From Linyphia triangularis (Eukaryota > Arthropoda > Arachnida > Araneae > Linyphiidae), in assembly GCA_963978545.1 (NCBI GenBank), contig OZ021730.1, forward strand, positions 2,302,701-2,366,700: a DNA stretch of 64,000 nt, written 5' to 3'. This document shows, piece after piece, positions 59,387-64,000 of this stretch. Position numbers and translations under genes: made by a program. Below the pieces are notes generated by a model that did not search any database, had not been told where the DNA came from, and saw only the letters and a list, made by a program, of their open reading frames with translations. Positions within the stretch are counted from its first letter, which is position 1; each line of letters begins with the position of its first letter.

Positions 59387-60720
59387 CTTTGCATATGAAC
59401 TCCACAATTACTGTCAAGAATGGGTGACTGGCTTAGAAATAACTACTTACGAACAACTTTTGGGTCTTATGGTGGTGGACCAGTTGAAGCGTCGTGTGCC
59501 TAACGAAGTGAAGGATCATTTCGTGGAAGAATGGGGAAACATAACTTCTCCTATAGAATTAGCTTCAAAACTTGATGCTTATGACAACGTTCATGGGAAC
59601 TTTAAGAGAAAAATTCCCGAGAGAAATGGGGAAAAGAATATTCCTAAGTGGCGAACAAAACTTCCAGTTGATTCCAAAGCCAGAATAGAAAACTCTACTC
59701 CCTTCAGAAATCAAATTCAAGGTAGTCCAGAGATTAAAAGAAATTCCAGGAATGAACAAAATATGGAAACACGAAGGCAGCTACGTTGTTATGAATGCGA
59801 CTCAACTCAGCATTTGAGACCAAATTGTCCTGAATTAAAGAAAAAATCAACCACAACTGCTTCTGTAAATAGAATAATTTACAGTTCAGAGGACAAGTTA
59901 TTGGATCCTTTTATCCTGTCTGGAAAAGTGAATGGGACAGACATGTCTATTCTCAGAGACACTGGTTCAACTATTGATGTGATCTGCCAGAAGTATGTTA
60001 CTTCAGATATGATGACTGGAGAACAAGTTTGGGTGCGGCATCTTCTGGATGAAAGTATGTCCTGCCTACCAATTGCTGAAGTAGAGATAGAATGTGAGTT
60101 GGGGAATATTCTCACAAAAGCAGCTGTGATTCAGAACCCATTGGATCAGGGCAGATATCTGTTAGGAAATCGAACTGCTGCATTGCTTGAAGGTAGAAGG
60201 AAAGAAATTGGAATTAATCCTGAAGAAGTTAACGCCATCCAAACCAGAGCTCAGCGAAGGTTGAAGGAAATCGCCAACAGAGAGAAAGAAGCTGATCTAG
60301 GAAAAGTAGAAGACGCCGAAGCAGATGAAGTTTCTACACCGGAAAGTTCAGTGCTAAATTTTAGTAAGGATAACGAGATCATGTTACCCCCAGTTCAAGA
60401 TCAACAGGAACCTGCACTTTCACTCCTGGAAGTGAAACCTTCTGATTTTGCTATGGCTCAAAGAGAAAGCCCAGAGTTACAGCCATTTTGGGAAGAAGCT
60501 TCTAAAACCAATAAAGAAGGATCGTCAAGTGATATACTCATCAGTAAGAATAATCTTTTGATAAAAAGGAGGACTGATAAAACAGGAAATGAGAGGTTTT
60601 TGCTGCTTGTTCCAGAAAAATTTAAAGAACGTTTAAAGGCTCTATGCCATGAGGGTACATCAGGTCATTTAGGAGTTACAAAGACCAAAGATATTCTTTC
60701 CAGATATTTTTTTTTGGCCT
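59346..60720 (+). pseudogene. Gag C-terminus, protease and integrase zinc-binding start (family C)
   Basis: It continues the capsid region (WSDFAYELHNYCQEW), then a CCHC zinc knuckle CYECDSTQHLRPNCP (59787-59828), then an aspartic protease with intact active site DTGSTIDVIC (59958-59987). A long acidic linker (about 60240-60440) leads straight into the integrase N-terminal zinc domain LCHEGTSGHLGVTKTKD (about 60640-60695). No reverse transcriptase lies between protease and integrase, unlike ordinary gypsy elements. The frame ends at a TAA (60721) after a T run (60706-60716), and the remaining zinc cysteines are in another frame. Confidence 0.88.
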
Positions 60721-60752
60721 AACTGTTATAAAGAAATTGAAGACTACGTTCG

Positions 60753-61660
60753 CAGCTGTGATAAGTGCCAGCGTGTGGGGAAGCCAAATGACAGAAAGAA
60801 GGCTCCTATGAAATTAGTTCCAGTTATACAAGAAGTTTTCTCCAAAATTAATGTTGATGCGGTTGGACCCCTTCCAGTATCCACAGGTGGAAAATGTTAC
60901 CTAATCACTGCTATGTGCCTATCATCAAAGTACCCTGATGCCATTCCTGTGGCCGATATCACTTCTACATCAGTAATTGATGCTTTGATGCAAATTTTCA
61001 GTAGAATGGGGTTTCCTAAACAACTTCAATGTGATCAAGGGACTTCATTTATGAGTGAACTTACCACAACCTTTCTAGAAAACACTGGGATTAAAGTAGT
61101 ACACAGTTCAGTGTATCACCCACAGAGCAATCCTGTCGAAAGATTCCACAGAACAATCAAACGAATTCTGTTAATTTTGTGCCTTGAAGCCGAAGAAGAT
61201 TGGTAACAGGTGATCTGTCCTGCACTCTTTGCTCTTCGAACTGTAACACATGCAGCTACAGGATTTACTCCTGCTGAACTCGTTCATGGGAAAAACTTAC
61301 GAACACTGTTAACCTTACTGTTCGAACACTGGATGGATCCTGAAGAGGAAGAGAGCCCTGTGACTGAATATGTATTTTCTTTAATCAACAGATTGAAGCA
61401 ATGTCAAGAAGTAGCAGTAGAAAACATGGAAGCTGTACAGCTCAAGAACAAGACATGGTATGATAAAAGAGCAATCAAAAGGGAATTTCAAGAAGGGGAT
61501 TTGGTTCTCGTAGTGTCCACTTCCAAGGCAAACAAGATCGCTCCTCATTGGCCTGGTCCAGGAACTATTTCAGGAAAAATTTTTGAAACAAACTACTTTG
61601 TAGAATTACATGGAAAGAAAGATGAAACTCAAATTCATCAAGTAAACCCCTCGGAGATTA
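60753..61660 (+). pseudogene. Integrase core and C-terminal domain (family C)
   Basis: The zinc-domain cysteines SCDKC come first. The DDE core follows: INVDAVGPLPV (first Asp), CDQGTSFMSEL (second Asp) and NPVERFHRT (catalytic Glu, 34 residues after the second Asp by my count). An in-frame TAA interrupts at 61204-61206; the same frame resumes and gives RTVTHAATGFTPAELVHGK and the C-terminal HWPGPGTISGKIFETNYFVEL. All three catalytic residues are intact, so only the stop and the upstream frameshift disable it. Confidence 0.88.
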
Positions 61661-62218
61661 AAATCGAAGCCTTTACGAATTTCCCTGTGCCTAAAATGAA
61701 AACAGCCGTCAGAGCCTTCCTGGGAGTTGCTGGTTACTATAGCCGCTATATTCCTATGTTTTCAGTTATAGCTGCACCTTTGACTGATGCACTTAAAGGA
61801 AAAGTAAGAAAACGGCAGATCATCTGGACTCCTGAATATTACAAAGTGCTAAAAAAATTGAATTATTATTATTTGGATGGACAGAAATTTGTGGTGAAAA
61901 CTGATCATAACCCATTAACATGGTTACGAACAAATGCTAGTTCAGATTCACGTTTAATGCGTTGGGCCTTAGCACTTCAACCATTTAATTTTAATGTCTT
62001 TCACCGAGCAGGCAAGCTAAACAAAAATGCTAATCCGAGTAGTTTTAAATTAAACGTATTCCTTTTATTAGTATTTTTTTGTACATTTGGTTTATTGATC
62101 ATGTTTATATTTTTACATATTCTTTATGCTATTATGTTTATGTTCTTTTGTTGTAAATATATTACAAACTTTTCTCCTTTTTCTCTTAGAGAAAAGTTTT
62201 CTGTGAGGGGAGGAATTA
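61661..62218 (+). pseudogene. RT connection and RNase H remnant, then hydrophobic tail (family C)
   Basis: Directly after the integrase, in the same frame, comes the RT connection region (NFPVPKMKTAVRAFLGVAGY, YSRYIPMFSVIAAPLTDALK). After a deletion, the end of RNase H follows (KFVVKTDHNPLTWL ... FHRAGKLNKNANPSS). The RT palm with YxDD and most of RNase H are missing. The frame continues into about 50 very hydrophobic residues (62050-62165) before the polypurine tract. That stretch looks like translated AT-rich DNA rather than an envelope gene. Integrase lying before RT resembles the Gmr1 group of gypsy elements. Confidence 0.8.
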
Positions 62219-62223
62219 ATAGC
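62204..62223 (+). promoter_or_regulatory. Polypurine tract of gypsy family C
   Basis: GAGGGGAGGAATTAATAGC lies immediately before the 3' LTR, the expected site of plus-strand priming. Confidence 0.7.
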
Positions 62224-62455
62224 TGTAACGTATTGTAATTGTTAATTGCTGTTGTAAAATATAGAGGGCGCCACAAAACAGTTATTTGAAGATTGTATTT
62301 TGTTATGTTTTTTTTTTTATTAGTCTCCTGTGAGAGACGTGAGAGGAGAGACGATTCAGAAATGGAACACTAACACCTGCTCCTTGTGAAGTTCTTAAAA
62401 TAAATGTGTTTTGTTTTCGTTCAAAATGAAATTTTTACTCGACCACGATACCACA
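62224..62455 (+). repeat. 3' LTR of gypsy family C
   Basis: 232 bp, the same length as the 5' LTR. Two differences lie in the T-rich stretch near 62310 and one in GAGAGACGTGAG. Confidence 0.92.
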
Positions 62456-62850
62456 ATCTCAATTAACCCTTTTTAGTGGTGGCAAAGGGGTTAAGCGTTC
62501 CAAACGAGGGATATTCGAATGCCCCATTTCCCACATGGTCACAACATTGAAAATTGGGGCAAATGACAAAAAAGCCAAACATAGAAAATGTAAGCTATTC
62601 CGATTAGGATTAACCCTCATTAAGGGGTGGAAAAGGGGTTAAATGTTCCAAACGAGGGATATCCAAAATGACCCACTTCCAATGTTATCACAATTCTGAT
62701 ATTTGGTGCAAATGTTAAGAAGGGCAATTATAGAAGAAATTAGTTATTAAAAATTAGTTATTAGTTAAAATTATTAAAAATATCCAAAGGATTCTAAACG
62801 AAGGATATTCAAATGTCTCATTTCCAATGTATTCCCAATTACTAATTTTG
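62456..62850 (+). repeat. Tandem repeat with unit of about 170 bp, right part
   Basis: At least two units, diverging toward the right end: GGGGTTAAGCGTTCCAAACG near 62490, GGGGTTAAATGTTCCAAACG near 62636 and AGGATTCTAAACGAAGGATA near 62778. The first unit is the continuation of the one cut at 56656. Confidence 0.75.
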
Positions 62851-64000
62851 GAAAAAATATCAACAAAGGAAAGTTCCTATATTGATAATTCAAATTGTCG
62901 GGATCGAAATGGAAGTAAGAGTCTGAAGTGTAATATAAATTAATGTCTTTTGATTGCTAAAATACACGTGGTAAAATTTCGTAGCGCAGCACGGGTATTA
63001 ACGGGGCCGCCGCGAGATGGCGCTTTCTTTCCCTAAGCGGGCCAGGAACAAGCATTTACAAGATTTTGCTAAGCGATGGGATTTCGACTACGTAACCGCC
63101 AGACTTGCTTAAATGATTACTTTGTTTTTCAAAGTAATCAAGCAAATTTGAGCAAATTTGAGTTTGAGGATGATTTTTTTTTTACAGTTTCTAAAATTCA
63201 TTAGATTTATAAATTAGTATTTTGAGATTTGTATCACTTTGTAAAATACGTAGGTTTTCTAAGAATTTTTTCCTTAAAACAAAATAAGCAATTCTATTAG
63301 CAAAATGAAGCAAACCAATTTTCATCGGTAATTTTATTGAAATTCGATATATTTTTAGAATTACTCAGCAAGAAAGTTATAAAGCATATTTAATGAATAT
63401 GCAAAAGTAAATCTATAATCTTAAGATACTTATAAGTTTATTATGAACTTTTTAATTCACTAGTACAAGTTAATTTACTTCTATAGATATGTTCCACTTG
63501 CACACTAAGAAACAAGACTTAAAAATAAAAGGAAGTTTTCACCAAAATTCGTACGCCATAGGAGAGAAATTTATTCAAAACAAATGTTTCATCTTATTGA
63601 AAAAAATAAAAGACAAACATATCGGAATATCTTTACTGCAAAAGTCTGTTATTTTTTATGTTAAATATCCACTTCAAGTCTTTTAGCTTAATCTCAGTAT
63701 CTTTAACGAATACATTTGAAGACAAATCTTCGCAACTAGAATATATCCTAGGATTTTGTTATACATCGACATACAAATATAAGGATTTCTCCTCTAAACA
63801 CCTCCAGTAACTTTTTTTATTTTGGGATGTCTTTTAAAACTTCAAAAGACTTTATCTTTTTCTAGAAAACAATCCTCTCCTCTTTGTATACACATTTCAT
63901 GTCGTTTATTACAACTAGCTCTAGTAAACTTATTTTCTTCTGAAAGATATTTCAGTAACGATGAAATAATAGCAGGTTCTGTTTTTTCATGTAGTTTGAA
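62851..64000. other. Non-coding DNA with a GC patch and a hairpin
   Basis: A GC-richer patch at 62980-63105 contains GCCGCCGCGAGATGGCGC. It is followed by a perfect 11-bp hairpin (TGATTACTTTG at 63114-63124 with its complement at 63130-63140, T5 loop). The rest is AT-rich without recognised features. Confidence 0.45.

Larger units (their letters stand above)
56657..62455 (+). mobile_element. Gypsy-type LTR retrotransposon (family C), nearly complete but defective
   Basis: A 5.8-kb element with two 232-bp LTRs and a 4-bp target duplication ATCT (56653-56656 and 62456-62459). By eye the LTRs differ at three positions (about 1.3%), so the insertion is recent. The order is LTR, long leader, gag with coiled coil and zinc knuckle, protease, integrase, then RT-connection and RNase H remnant, polypurine tract and LTR. 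The reverse-transcriptase palm is deleted. One frameshift in gag, one in the integrase zinc region and one stop in the integrase make it non-autonomous. Confidence 0.92.

Noticed and set aside
62050..62218. Hydrophobic tail at the end of the gypsy frame as a possible envelope-like gene
   Set aside because: It is a single short hydrophobic stretch from T-rich DNA with no signal peptide, ectodomain or cleavage-site pattern; it is best explained as read-through into the 3' untranslated region.

Overview
The window reads as arthropod nuclear DNA, most likely from an arachnid such as a spider. It is strongly AT-rich, has no operon-like gene layout, and is packed with eukaryotic transposable elements: tRNA-derived SINEs, LINE fragments, Ty3/gypsy elements, Tc1/mariner elements, MITE-like foldback elements, a Helitron relic, microsatellites and minisatellites. 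The arachnid assignment is inference from element style and from one recognisable host exon.

Host genes are almost absent. The best candidate is a 16-codon first coding exon on the minus strand (12611..12564). It encodes MSYTQFGYSTYTASSP, runs straight into a consensus splice donor, and resembles the N-terminus of Iroquois (Irx) homeobox proteins. A GC- and CpG-richer stretch with CCAAT and GC boxes lies upstream (about 12612-13110). If the call is right, everything left of 12563 is intron 1 of a developmental regulator, and the 51 kb to its right is upstream intergenic DNA. A weaker candidate is a 43-codon signal-peptide-like exon at 53926-54054 (+) with a GTGAGG donor; its product is not recognised.

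Layout: 1-12.5 kb holds two SINE families, a MITE nested in a SINE, a CR1-like LINE with SINEs inside it, and two copies of a foldback element. 12.5-21 kb holds the Irx-like exon and promoter, a roughly 40-bp minisatellite, ATCGAT-rich hAT-like MITEs, a 940-bp (AAT)n array with higher-order structure, and a 455-bp TIR element. 21-37 kb holds four complete solo LTRs of one gypsy family, one of them inside a Tc1-like transposase pseudogene, plus a LINE 3' end with RNase H and several MITEs. 37-40 kb holds a Helitron helicase remnant, an eight-copy minisatellite and a long (TA)n. 40.85-43.25 kb is a palindromic mariner-type element made of inverted transposase pieces. 43.3-47.6 kb is bounded by long TIRs with a 3-bp duplication. 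49.4-53.8 kb is a decayed minus-strand gypsy pol joined to a truncated LTR of another family. 56.66-62.46 kb is a young gypsy element with near-identical LTRs, a 4-bp target duplication and the unusual pol order protease-integrase-RT/RNase H remnant; it sits inside a tandem repeat.

No element here appears able to move on its own: every transposase or pol frame seen carries stops, frameshifts or deletions. The interest lies in the nesting order, the palindromic mariner, the rearranged gypsy, the repeated solo LTRs at ATAT sites, and the probable Irx exon. All calls come from reading the sequence and translated frames by eye; no database search was run.
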